Assembly: GCA_964034945.1 (NCBI GenBank)
Contig: OZ035962.1
Coordinates: 9,003,789 to 9,067,788 of the forward strand
Direction: 5' to 3'
Length of the DNA: 64,000 bases
Source: Chrysopilus asiliformis
Taxonomy: Eukaryota; Arthropoda; Insecta; Diptera; Rhagionidae
A program made the translations under genes and the position numbers. This document shows, piece after piece, positions 23,776-35,516 of the stretch. Under the pieces are notes generated by a model. It did not search any database, was not told the DNA's origin, and was given only the letters and a program-made list of their open reading frames with translations. Positions within the stretch are counted from its first letter, which is position 1, and every line of letters starts with the position of its first letter.

Positions 23776-24785
23776 TCACTGAACTTGCTTTACTGAAATT
23801 AACCCTTTGATATCCAATGTTGCTTAGAAGAAACATTTTATAACAGTTTTTCACAGAAAAGTGAAAATTTCTAATTTTGCATGGTGCCTCTCTGTTGAGC
23901 AAAAATGCTCGGAAAACTATATCTGTAAGTGTCATTTTAATGGCTGGCCATGTAAAAAATCGCAATTTATGTTTAGTCGAGATCTAAAATAAAGCTCTAT
24001 TGGTCGATTTCTTGAAAATTCAGCCCAATCGACCGATTGGTTTGTGAGTTAGAGCTTGTAAGTAATGCCAGGCGTGTTTTTGGATAACGTTTTCCGCTTA
24101 ATTTTTGTTTTTCCTCATATCATCACAAATTATGTGATTTTTGCCAGCACAGAAAATTTTCTACCATCCAACGTACTTTTTTTTTATTTATAATTAGATA
24201 AAAAAAATTCCATGAGTATGAATATCTATTATCTGATAGCCCAAATTATTTTCTGATATTCATTCGTTAAACATTGATAGCAAAACATTTTAATCGTATC
24301 AAAAATTCCAATATATACTGACATGTCTAAGACAACACCGATTCGGCATTGATCAAAACTGAATCTTAAGTCCGACAGTCATAGACATTGCGCCAAAACG
24401 AGAGTTCAAACTCGAATTTGATAAGAGGCGGCCAGTGCGACCTTTCAATCCCAGTCCATTCATCTCTATCTCTCATTTCGTTCGGAATTTTCGATTGGAA
24501 TTAAAAAAAAAAAAATAAACAAAATAAAACTGAAGCAAAAAAAAGAAGAAAACATTTCGCCTGGGTTTTGTCTATCAGTTGAGTTGATTCGTCAGCGCGT
24601 CGCGTCAGCCTTAAAAATGCTAGATAGCGCATAATAGCAACACTGGCATGGCCGCGTGCTGATAGTGGAATCATACAATTTTTGATTGCCTTGGTCCGGT
24701 TGTTGTTCGTTCCAAAACCCATTGGAATCATGAATTGGACTCGTGTACTTTCGCATATGGATTTTCTTTGTATTTTCCCGCATTT

Positions 24786-25363
24786 TTATACCCGTATGGT
24801 GAAACCAAAGGGTATATTAACTTTGCCTTACCGTTTGTAACGCCAAGATCCCGTCATCACACACAAAAATGAATTACGCCAGTGTGCTTAGAATGATAAA
24901 AATAATTAATTTCTGCATGTCCGTCCGTCTGTCCGTCTGTCTGTCTGTCCGTCTGTCTGTCCGTCTGTCTGTCTGTCTGTGGCGCGGATTGCGGGCGCAC
25001 GGATTGAGCTAGAGACTTGAAATTTTGCGCGGATCCGTTTTTCGTAAAATGCGAGGCTAAGTTCGTTAATGGGCAAAAATGGACCATTAGGGGGGGGACC
25101 CCCCATACGAACGAAAACGGTTTTTGTGAATATCTCAAAAACGGTGCATCTTTTCAAAAAAGTCCAAGAACAAAAGTTATTTAGGATATGATTCTACATA
25201 AAACTCCCATACATCAAAATCCGATTGGAATAAATTTTAAAAATTCTTATTGGAAAGTTTGACTTCAAAGTGGAATTTTGGTACAACTGTTCGAATTTTG
25301 ATACGAATATCACCATACGGGTCTCCAATGATTGCCAGATTGGCAATTATAGCTTTTGTTATG
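24786..25363 (+). mobile_element. HINE family 1, copy B
   Basis: Full-length copy with the TTATACCC start, expanded CCGTCTGTCTGTC microsatellite at about 24918-24980, GGCGCGGATTGCGGGCGCAC core, CACCATACGGGTCTCC subterminal inverted repeat and AATTGCCAGATTGGCAATT-type 3' hairpin (reading gATTGCCAGATTGGCAATTa). First member of the 24.8-27.2 kb cluster, with the longest microsatellite there. Confidence 0.85.
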
Positions 25364-25571
25364 TTTATTCTTTGTTTCAATATTTTTCAAAACGCGTGAA
25401 GTATACAATCACGTGCATTTTTTGTACCCCATCTGATGTGGTATCAACGAAATGCTTCAAGTACCGCCACGTACTTCGTGTTTAGACATTTTGAACACCT
25501 TTCCCAGTAATATTATTACACGAATTCGAGGAAAGGTTAAAAATAAAATTTTTATTGATCCTCACCGCTTT

Positions 25572-26129
25572 TTATACCCGTATGGTGAAACCAAAGGGTA
25601 TATTAACTTTGCCTTACCGTTTGTAACGCCAAGATCCCGTCATCACACATAAAAATGAATTACACCAGTGTATTTAGAATGATAAAAATATTTAATTTCT
25701 GCATGTCCGTCCGTCTGTCTGTCTGTCCGTCTGTCTGCCCGTCTGTGGCGCGGATTGCGGGCGCACGGATTGAGCTAGAGACTTGAAGTTTTGCGCAGAT
25801 CCGTTTTTCGTAAAATGCGAGGCTAAGTTCGTTAATGGGCAAAAATGGACCATTAGGGGGGGGTACCCCTCATACGAACGAAAACGGTTTTTGTGAATAT
25901 CTCGAAAACGGTGCATCTTATCAAAAAGTCTAAGAACAAAAGTTATTTAGGATATGATTCTACATAAAACTCCCATACATCAAAATCCGATTGGAATAAA
26001 TTTTAAAAAATCTTATTGGAAAGTTTGACTTCAAAGTGGAATTTTGGTACAACTGTTCGAATTTTGATACGAATATCACCATACGGGTTTTCAATAATTG
26101 CCAGATTGGCAATTATAGCTTTTGTTATG
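25572..26129 (+). mobile_element. HINE family 1, copy C
   Basis: Full-length copy with the same 5' start, microsatellite (about 25703-25746), core and 3' hairpin ending TTTTGTTATG. It is 208 bp after copy B and runs straight into a HINE family 2 element. Confidence 0.85.
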
Positions 26130-26687
26130 TTTTACTCTATACAATATATTAGTTTTACTATACCGTTTGTAACGCATCGAACCAATCATCGGACATAAAA
26201 ATGAACTACACCAGGATGTTAGGGATGACAAAAGATTTTGATTTTCGCATGTCCGTCCGTCTGTCTGTCAGTGAACACCATAACTCTCGAAAGGATTGAG
26301 CTACAGACTTGAAATTTTGTACAGTTACGTTTCTCGTAAATGGCTAAGTTAAGTTGTTGAACGGGCAAAATTAGACCATTCCTTCCCCCCTACCCCAGAC
26401 AAGCGAAATAGTTTTTGCAGCTTTCCAGAAAACGCTAAGTTATATTGAAAAATTCATTAACGTAAAAAGTTTTAGATTAGGATTTTACATAACTCATCCA
26501 TGCATAAAAATCCAATAGGACCACTTTCCCCCCCTTCCATACAAATGAAATACTTTTTGCCGGTTTTCTCGAAAACTGTGCATCGTATCGAAAAATTTAT
26601 AAAGACGAAATGTGTTTAGAATATGATTTTATATAGTTTATCTATACATCAAAATCCAATCGGACTACTCCTTTCCCCATGGAATTT
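26130..26687 (+). mobile_element. HINE family 2 element between two family 1 copies
   Basis: A related but distinct sequence: TACTATACCGTTTGTAACGC, GAACCAATCATCGGACATAA, TGAACTACACCAG, CATGTCCGTCCGTCTGTCTG, then TTGAGCTACAGACTTGAAAT, and two copies of a GTTTTCTCGAAAAC-type core. A second copy starts near 56404. The general order (start, CACCAG word, microsatellite, TTGAGCTA word, core) parallels family 1, so it is probably a sister HINE family. The 3' hairpin is not evident, so it may be 3'-truncated by copy D. Confidence 0.6.
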
Positions 26688-27236
26688 TTATACCCGTATG
26701 GTGAAACCAAAGGGTATATTAACTTTGCCTTACCGTTTGTAACGCCAAGATCCCGTCATCGCACAAAAAAATGAATTACACCAGTGTGTTTAGAATGATA
26801 AAAATATTTAATTTTTGAATGTCCGTCCGTCTGTCCGTCCGTCCGTCTGTCTGTGGCGCGGATTGCGGGCGCACGGATTGAGCTAGAGACTTGAAAGTTT
26901 GCACAGATCCGTTTTTCGTAAAATGCGAGGCTAAGTTCGTTAATGGGCAAAAATGGACCATTAGGGGGGTACCCCCCATACGAACGAAATCGTTTTTTGT
27001 GAATATCTCAAAAACGGTGCATCTTATCAAAAAAGTCCAAGAACAAAAGTTATTTAGGATATGATTCTACATAAAACTCCCATACATCAAAATCCGAGTG
27101 GAATAAATTTTAAAAAATCTTATTGGAAAGTTTGACTTCAAAGTGGAATTTTGGTATAACTGTTCGAATTTTGATACGAATATCACCATACGGGTCTCCA
27201 ATGATTGCCAGATTGGCAATTATAGCTTTTGTTATG
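26688..27236 (+). mobile_element. HINE family 1, copy D
   Basis: Full-length copy, with the TATACCC/GGGTATA stem, short microsatellite (about 26820-26850), CACCATACGGGTCTCC near the 3' end and the TTGCCAGATTGGCAA hairpin ending in TTGTTATG. Last member of the cluster. Confidence 0.85.
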
Positions 27237-28935
27237 TTTTTAAATAAACATTTTGTCTGTTATCATTTCTGTCAAAATGAAAGTGAAGTCAGCGGTCGTT
27301 TCAGTTTCGGCATTGACTTATCAAATTTTCCACAAATTTTTCCTTGGTTCTTGATTTGATAATTCATGGTGCAGCAGCTCATAACTGGGTCGTACCACAC
27401 CAAAGCTCCCAAAAAAGTATTGATGAGAACTGGGTCCCACCCTGGGTCCTAAAGCTCCCAAAAAAAAAAAAATATTTTAAATCGAAATTTGAAAAAAAAT
27501 CCATCTGTTTTATTATTTCTAATCTTAAAATCGCATCAAAAAGGGGATTGCATGACTATCTCTTTGTGGCTTTTCTAATTATCTTTTGTCAAATTTAAAA
27601 TTATGCGGAAAAACGGTATCAATCCAATGAATTATTGAATAAAAAAAGAATCAAAATCTAAAATTCAAATTGCAAACGGAGATGGAAATACGCACGCACA
27701 TTTTCCGCACTATTGATTTGAATGAAAACGGAAGGTGCGGTACGCCCCAGATTTCGCATCAAAAAATTATTCTGAAAATGGAATTCACACGAAATTCATT
27801 CATTTGAAATTTGGTTCAAGTCAGCGTTGCCAAATTCGCAGTCGTTGTATTTGAAATTTTTTCAGTATCAGACAGAAAAAAAGACTTTCTTTTCTTTCAT
27901 TGGTGAGAAAAACATCGAATTGCTAGAATTTCTTTTTCCTTCTCAAATAAAGATCAGAATTTCTGATGTTTGTCGAATTTTGTTTGTTTTTTTTTTTTAT
28001 TTTATTTAATCGTTGATGGGCGTGTGAATTTTTGAAATGTTTTCCATATGATTTGTGTGTTTAGTCTATCGAGGAAAGCACTCGATTCGTAACATGAAAA
28101 AGTTACGTTTTTCTTACAAATACAAAACCAGGATTTTAGCGAGATGTGGCGAATTAATTTATAAAAAAAACATCCTCTCATATGATGGCATATGGGAGAC
28201 ACGACGAATACTCGTCGATTTGTGGAGAAATTTTTATTTTTATTTATTTTTCCATATATTTCTAGACATGTGATGATGATTGATAGAAGCAGATTGTCAT
28301 GACAATATAAAGTTATTTTTTTCTCTTCTTCAACAATTCAAACTTCACTTCCAGGCACATCATAAATGTCGAAATTACAATATAACGCTGATGTTATAAT
28401 TTCACATCATCAGTGGCAAAGGGCAAAAGTACAATATTTTTTTTTTAGAGATCATCTCAGTTAACAACAAAAACAAAGAGCTTTAAAAGATGGATTATGA
28501 ATGACTTATTAATTGGCTATTTTTCTACTATAGTGTCTGTATATTCAGTTTCAAATATTTTTTTCGGTTTTTTTTCAGATCACATGACTATTGTATGAGA
28601 CTCACATGTTACCAAGACATACGGCTGAATGATAAGAAATTAAAGCATTTTTAATGATTATGTCAGAAATATTCAAGTCAGTATTTTGAAAGATGAGTAT
28701 GAAAATAATTTGATGTTAAGTGTAAGGTGATTACAAACCCAGACAAAAATGAACTGTTATCAGAAAAACACTTATTTGGGATTAATATCTCCCTGTTACT
28801 TTAAAATACATACTTTTGTTAATAGATCAATCGACAAAAAAGTTTGATGAAATTTTTGAAATACTTCAACTTGTGATACTATTATAAACCCAGATTTAGA
28901 CATTGCCAGGGGCCAACCGTCAAATACTCTATTAT
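27237..28935. other. Non-coding stretch with a short direct repeat
   Basis: A degenerate tandem pair, ACTGGGTC...AAAGCTCCCAAAAAA, occurs at about 27384-27465. No exon is supported in the rest. Confidence 0.4.
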
Positions 28936-29129
28936 GAGGAAGAAATGAATTTTGATAGATTTTTTTTCATTTGTGTGCGAGAGTGTGAAAGGAGTGGTTC
29001 GATTGAGTTTTGAAAAAAGTATGTAAAATCATGTTCTAAACACATTTCGTTCTCAAGATACGATATACCGTTCTCAAGAAAATCGCAAAAAACTATTTCA
29101 TCTTTTTGTGTGGAAAAGTGCGCGGGGAC

Positions 29130-29149
29130 GGGGGGGGGGGGGGGGGGGG
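29130..29149 (+). repeat. Homopolymer of 20 G
   Basis: An unbroken run of 20 G on the plus strand, preceded by GCGCGGGGAC. It is within a stretch (about 28940-29110) that resembles a reversed HINE family 2 core. Such a run could form G-quadruplexes and is also prone to sequencing and assembly length error. Confidence 0.9.
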
Positions 29150-29174
29150 TGATGGTTAGATTTTACCCATTCAA

Positions 29175-29525
29175 GAGTTTAGATTGTTGATTTTTTCCTG
29201 GATTGATGCGCAGTTTCGGAGTTTGGGATTTCTAAAAAGCCGCAATTTTTAGATGGTTTCGGTGAACGAATTTTGGGATCATCCAATTCCAGGACCAAAT
29301 ATGCTTGTAAAATTTCATAGTAGTTTTTGAGAATTCTTGTATACAGACTGACAGACAGAAAGACGTTTTTGTAATAATGCTCCAATCCTGAGTTGTGCTT
29401 CGGCATTAAAGGATCTTCCCCTAAGCTCTAGCTGAATTAATAAAAAAAATCGATACAGAAGTGCTCGGAAAATGTTTTTAGGCAAAATTAAGAGCTCAAC
29501 ATTTTTCATGAATCCAAAACTTAAT
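29175..29525 (-). mobile_element. HINE family 3, minus-strand fragment
   Basis: On the minus strand it reads TTCATGAAAAATG, TAATTTTGCCTAAAAACATT, TTCCGAGCACTT, then CTGTCTGTCAGTCTGTATAC, CAAGAATTCTCAAAAACTAC, CCTGGAATTGGATGATCCC, in the family order but without either terminal subTIR. Confidence 0.55.
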
Positions 29526-31035
29526 CAAAAATTGCATCAAATTTTCAATGAATTAGATTATTTCAAATGGCATTTTAAATTTTTTGGGTTGAACCGTATA
29601 TAAACACCATCTATTCAAAAAAAAACTTTCAAACTAGTAATTTTTATAATCTTACAGATACTTCCTAATTAAGGAGCGCAATATGTAATAATAATAAACC
29701 ACATGAGGGTGTTAATACTTTATGACAACATCGTAAACATTTAAATCCCAACTTCTTCCGTTGGAGATTTCAACTCAAGCATCTCGAAGGCACATAAAAG
29801 CACATAAAAATCCGGAAATAGCTAAAGATAACACGTTTTATTTACAAAGGGATTTCTATTTACCACAAACAAAATATTCAGACAATTATTATTATTTGTT
29901 TTTTATATCTTCATTGTCTAGACCCAGTCAGTTGAATCAGACTATAGTGGAAAATTCTCGTATAAGAAAATTAAGTGAAAAACCAAAAAAGAAAAAAAAA
30001 AGAAATGGGCTGCCATGTCAATAAAATACACATAAATATTTTAACATAATTATATATCTGAATGTTTGTATATAATTAGGTATCTCTGCAATGTCTCCTT
30101 TAACTGTAAAATGTTGTTTACATTTTCGAATATTTGCCATGAAATTTTCATTTGTGAGAAATGTTTGCAGCTATACTATTTCTCACAAATAAGTTTCTGT
30201 CGCACATGTGGTGACACACGAAAAAGAAAATACTTTCATTCGTTGTACATAAAATATTTACGAAGATATTTCGTATCTAGCCATTCTAGCCACTCTTATT
30301 TGACGAATATCAGCTAAATATCATCAGCCAGTTTCACAGCCAAGACCGCCAGCCGATACAGTCAAACGTGGCGAAAATTCTGTACAATGTCTAAAAATAA
30401 TTTTATGTTTTGTATCCTAAAATAGATATTATTTTAATTTAAATTGCTCTAAAGATATACTCGTCCTTTGCTCGTGTCGCCGTTATATCTGACAACGCAA
30501 CCAAGAATACGATGAAGAATTTTCTCCCGTTTTCCAAAAAATAATGAAAATTATCGAGGAGGTGTGTATATCATAAAAAGAAATATTGATAAATCCAAAG
30601 TTTTGTTTAATAGTAAATTTGTAATGATTTTATTTCCACAATATTTGGTTTTCGAGGCAAAAATAAATTTAAAAAACAAAATTACAGAAAAATCCATCAG
30701 TTTTAAGGCAGGTTTTTTCATATGAGCCGATTTTTTGCCCCGAATTTCTTTGTAAAAGGGCTGATTCATATAAACTGTAGTTGAAAAACAACAACTGCAA
30801 TTGAATTTTGTTTTAAATTTGATAAATCCTTTACCGAAACGCATCAATTATCGAGCAAGCTCTTGGTTATGATTCGATCCTCAGCTTATGTCAACTTATT
30901 AGTGATATTAGCGGTTTTGAATGACCGTTCAAAGCTAGATCATCCGATGTCATGAGTCAGCTGACAGCATACAGCTAAAAAAAAGTGAGTAATTTAATCT
31001 AAATTGATTTAGTTCGGTTGATTATGAAACTAAAA
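29526..31035. other. Non-coding AT-rich stretch
   Basis: Nothing coding or clearly repetitive was supported. It is mostly A/T-rich low-complexity sequence. Confidence 0.4.
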
Positions 31036-31037
31036 AA

Positions 31038-31110
31038 ATCGGGAAATATGCAAATCCGGAAATTTCCAAATCGCAAAATTTGCAAATCGGGGAATTTCCA
31101 AATCGGGAGT
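31038..31110. repeat. Short tandem repeat, period about 16-17 bp
   Basis: About four degenerate units of the form GGAAATTTCCAAATCG / AAAATTTGCAAATCG follow each other. Each unit is itself nearly palindromic around AAATTT. Confidence 0.7.
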
Positions 31111-31305
31111 TGATTTTGCGAAATGTGAATTCTTAATTTGTTCTCAAAAAAGATGTACCTAAGGTTACAAATTAAGAACAATTGTGAAAATTGTTAGCTT
31201 ATTCAAGGTCAAACAAAGTTTTGTTACTGATGCACTCGGTATATTCGCCCGATTTGGCAGTTTTACTTATGAAAATCCTAATTCCCGCTTCACACTCTTG
31301 CTTTA

Positions 31306-32191
31306 TTACTTTCTTCTACGGAGTATAATAAAGTATTGTATTCATGAAAAATTTCGACCTCTTAATTTTGCCTAAAAAACATTTCCCGATCACTCCTGAG
31401 TCGATTGGAGTCATATTTAAAAAATGTCTTTCTGTCTGTCAGTCTGTGTACAAGATTTCTCAAAAACTAATAGAGCTAGCGCCATGAAATTTTATAGGCA
31501 TGTTGGGTCCTGAAATGGGACGATCCTATCAACTTTTGGTGGAAATCCGTTAACCGGAAGTATCCAAAATGGCGGTTTTTCAAAAATCGCAATTTCGTTT
31601 TTCTCGATTTACTCCTAAACTACGCGTTTTTTAGTGGCCTTAAGTATGACAAAACTTGGAGAAAATAAAATTTCCCACACTTTTGTCTTTAGCTATAACT
31701 CGATATCTCCACCTGTTATCGAGATAAACCGTTATTTCCAAAAAAAAACTGTTTTTTGCGATTATCTCGAAAACTAACGGGTTTTTGCTGACTGAATGTA
31801 TGAAGTGAATTAATGAGAATGGCATTCTGCACAATTTTGTTTCTTACCGTTATCCGTTATCTTTTACCGTTATTGAGATATTTTCATTAATATGTAAAGA
31901 ATCATATGTTTGCGAATAATTTGCAAACTAACGGTTTTTCGACAAATCAGTTAGAAGAATAATTAAAGATGTTTACATTTTCTACATTTTTGCCATTTAC
32001 CGTAAATTGATATCTTTTACAGTTCTCAAGTTATCTCAAATTTTGTACGTTTTTGATATTTTTGAATAAACCAAGAATTTATTGGGAGGTCGTCTTAGGT
32101 TGACAACGCGACAGGGCTCTAGCGTAAATTGCGCAGGGTCGTAGATTTTGTAGAAGAAAGTTTTGTGTTGACCACAACTGATATTTTTTAG
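31306..32191 (+). mobile_element. HINE family 3, longest copy
   Basis: Begins ACTTTCTTCTAC (31308-31319) in a TACTTT...AAAGTA inverted pair, carries TTTCTGTCTGTCAGTCTGTG, a long interior with repeated CGATATCTCC/TATCGAGATAA-type words, and near the end GTAGAAGAAAGT (32150-32161), the exact reverse complement of the start. It closes with GTGTTGACCACAACTGATAT and T residues. The paired subterminal repeats, microsatellite and terminal weak hairpin parallel Helentron-associated elements. No coding capacity. A near-identical but internally deleted copy is at 47499-47990. Confidence 0.7.
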
Positions 32192-32332
32192 ATCGTAACC
32201 GGAATTTTAAGCCAGATAATTGGAAAAAAACGTGATTAAGTTTACCAAAGAACATCAAACTTTGGCAACTGTAACGGTGATTTGCCTGTATTTGGCGAGA
32301 ATGTGGAGCCGGTCATTTTTTAGGCTCTAAAT

Positions 32333-33031
32333 CAGTGGTTCTTAACCTTGTTGGAGGTACTGACCCCCACCAGCTTCATATGCGCGTTCACCGAACCCTT
32401 CTGAATTGGAAAAATAAAATATGATTTTTTCAAATTCAAAACATAGGTATATATTTATACATAGGTGCCCAAAATGAACAAAACCATTAAAGAACAAATC
32501 TGTACCCCAGAGGTAAACTGTCGTAACCGACAAAACCGCGATTTTGGGGTTATTGTTGAAACTACATTGTGGGGACGTATATTTTTAATTGGCAAAGTAT
32601 CGTATCTATACAGTAATGATTATAATGTCTAATTTGACTATATGGCGAAGCAAACTCGTTACAGTTAAAGGTTGTAACTGCTCCGGATGAAGCAAAATTG
32701 TTAGAGATAAAAGGTTGTAACTGCTCCCCCACTCATTACAAATTTATATAACAACTAATATTTTGTTTAAACAATGTCCTAAAATAAAATAAACTACAAA
32801 AGTTTTAAATAATTACCGAAAATCATACACAATAAAAATCGCAGTTCCGAACTAAAAATGGCTCTCCTGTAAAATTTGCAAAATGTCAGTTACGACAGTT
32901 TACCTCTGGGGTACAGAAATAACATGATTTTCACATAAAAACAAAAAGTGTGTGTTTTCATCTCCGCTGAACCCCGGAGACTGGCTCACCGAACCCTTGG
33001 GGTTCGATCGAACCCAGGTTAAGAACCACTG
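32333..33031. mobile_element. hAT-like element with perfect 8-bp target duplication
   Basis: CTCTAAAT is duplicated exactly on both sides (32325-32332 and 33032-33039). The ends CAGTGGTTCTTAACCT and AGGTTAAGAACCACTG are perfect TIRs of the type widespread in hAT (Charlie-like) elements. Subterminal words CACCGAACCCTT occur on both sides. It has no transposase and holds a second TIR element at 32500-32916. It lies about 140 bp after the HINE family 3 copy. Confidence 0.9.
32500..32916. mobile_element. TIR element nested inside the hAT-like element
   Basis: CTGTACCCCAGAGGTAAACT starts it and AGTTTACCTCTGGGGTACAG ends it: perfect TIRs that continue into GTCGTAAC, over 30 bp in total with one mismatch. 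AAAT flanks both sides (32496-32499, 32917-32920). Non-coding; superfamily not assigned. Confidence 0.8.
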
Positions 33032-33039
33032 CTCTAAAT

Positions 33040-34697
33040 AATGATTTTACGTATATTTTCAATAATTGAAAAAGTTTTAACTGGAATTCGTGATAATTGT
33101 ACGGAGTTTTTCCCCAAAAGAAATATATTTTTTCGAGAGATTTTCAATTTTCTGAAGCGTTTGAAGATTTTCTTTTAAAATATGTAACTTGGCAACCACG
33201 GTTCTATGTTTTACAATACAATCACAAAATCTACGACCTTAAAGCAATCAGCAAACATTTTTTTTTTGGCATCAGAGTCAGCTATTTTCGATGTTAGTTC
33301 GTTGCATCTCTCTCTCACTTCAACATAATTCAAATTTTGATTGAGCATACATAATTGTTAAATTCAGATCATCAGCGATTATGCTTCAATTGGGTCATGT
33401 GTCGAATCATCTGAAGTCGCTTGATGCCGGTGATCTATGCGACGCGACGGATACAAATAACGAATACAAACACACAAACCACAAATTCAGTTTGCTAATG
33501 TGAAATACGTAAACACAATATTATAGCTAACTTTTATAGTGTGTGGGTCGAAATTTTTTCATATAACATACATTGTTGTTTCGAAATTATTCAACTTATT
33601 TATGTTTTTTTTTCTCAATCAAAAAATATTTTCTGTGGACGCTTTGAGTTGATTTATGTGCTTCCATTTGCAATAGTACTGAATTTTTGTTGGATTTTTA
33701 CAACACCAAAAAAAAAAACCAACTTGAATCTTGGTCGTTGGGTTTGCCTACCACCGGCTTTCTTGGCTATTAATCCGCCTGAAAATGTTATTAACTTTTA
33801 ATGGCCGGCGTTTTCTTGTTTGTTAATCGTACAAACTTGTAACCGTCCAAACATCTTTCTAACTCCAAAACCATATGAAATTCAATTTAATTGCTAAAAG
33901 GTTTAGTGACCCAAGCGAGTTTCAAATTACGCCGCATAGAAATATACGAAAAAAATACATAATGATTATGTAAAGTTTGAATTTTGGACTTAGATGGCCG
34001 AGTTTTACTGCGCCATCCCCAAAATACAACACCGTGCGCGGTTTAATCTTTCGGGTAACAAAATTTAGTGTCTGCCTAATGTTCCCGTGAGACCGGATTT
34101 GGTTGAGATGGGTTCAAAATTATTGTCATTGGCTGTATAGTGAATTACATTTGCTGAGGTCAGTGACAGTTCCGCTTGAAATGCTATTAGAAGTAGAATT
34201 CAGATCGTGTTGTATACGTATACGTACTTTGGACTCATTTTCACAGGCACTGAATTGTGGTTTCTGAAGAATTCCTCTATTCACATTGCGAATTTTTGAC
34301 ACACGAGTATCACTGGTGGGTTAATTGATACGTGCTAGTCTGTCAAATCGAAACATGTTTCAATGACGTGATGAGTATTCGCGTGCACCTTTCTATGTAA
34401 CACTTTGCTATAATTGTAATGTAGATACCCTTGGGTTGTTGCTTGGCTGTATTTTTACTATGGTTCGTCCGGAAAATGTATTTCGTAACATGAAAAGCTT
34501 TGAGGTTCACTGAGTCAAGCTAATGTTCTATGTTGTAACATTCGTAAATACAGTTGAAGTGTAAGTTTATTGCTTTTGAAATATCATAAATTAAAAATTG
34601 TACAATAAGCGTAAAGGTTTCCATTTGCCGTAAGCGCCATTGTTGAAAACAATAAGAGGTTTTTAAGGTCATTTGAACATGAGTTTTTGTTTTCTTA
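33040..34697. other. Non-coding stretch
   Basis: No exon or repeat structure could be supported. Confidence 0.4.
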
Positions 34698-34699
34698 TA

Positions 34700-35514
34700 C
34701 AGTAGACGTGCGTTTATATGAATTAATTCAAACACCTTGAGATCATATAAACGGAGTTTATGCTTACAGGAGCAGAATCGCCTAAGATAGTTGATCGTGA
34801 TCATCAACTGTCGATTTTTTAAACCTCGGCAGTGAGAAAATTTTTCAAATTTCGACCATAAAGCAATTACAATAGTTGCGTTTTTTTAATGTTCTAGAAC
34901 ATAGAAGATTAAAAAAACGATCCAGAGTAAGTGGGAAATTTCATCGAGTTCGAATGGCAACTAACTTCACGTTGGTTACATCAGTAGGCCGTTACTGCTA
35001 TATTTTCTTGATATAATCACGATTCGCTATCTCCCATGATTAAAAATATTTCGCTGTCGAACAGAACCAACAAACCACCAACACAAAATCCTCAATTGAG
35101 AATAAAATGTCAGATTTATTATGTTGAAGTTAGCAGCATTTCATTACCGTACATTACCGTATAAAATTTCCTTTTGTTCCAAGCGCTGTTCGAGATGAAA
35201 AGGTGGTGCAGGATTTTGTATGGAAAGCTTGTTCTGAACTGCTTCAGAACATTAAAAAAACGCAACTAATGTAGTGATACTTTGGTAGCTCCCTCTTTTT
35301 GAAATATTGGACTACAAATTGCATAGTTGTCATCTTATCAAAGCCCAAAAAATTCACCGATAGTTAATTTCCATCAACTATGACTGTACATGATTCCATT
35401 TTAACAAATCAATATAACATAAAACTTTTTTTGTTGCGTGAATGTTAAATATTTGATGTTCATATAATCCAGTCGTCCATATAACGCAATGTTCATATAA
35501 ACGCGCGTCTACTG
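34700..35514. mobile_element. Tc1/mariner (pogo-like) TIR element
   Basis: The left end CAGTAGACGTGCGTTTATAT and inverted right end CAGTAGACGCGCGTTTATAT differ at one base over at least 20. TA flanks both ends (34698-34699, 35515-35516). Additional ATATAAACG/CATATAA words lie inside each end. 815 bp, no transposase seen. A second element (34874-35267) is nested within it. Confidence 0.75.
34874..35267. mobile_element. TIR element nested in the pogo-like element
   Basis: AGTTGCGTTTTTTTAATGTT starts it and AACATTAAAAAAACGCAACT ends it, perfect for at least 20 bp. AAT is on both sides (34871-34873, 35268-35270), a possible 3-bp target duplication. Non-coding. Confidence 0.7.
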
Positions 35515-35516
35515 TA

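Noticed and set aside
24857..25157. Minus-strand open frames over the HINE copies, with TDRQTDRQTDGQTDG-like repeats
   Set aside because: They are translations of the CCGT/CTGT microsatellite and flanking element sequence. The same frames appear at each copy (12667, 25660, 26756, 41274, 57262) and break differently, as expected of non-coding repeats.
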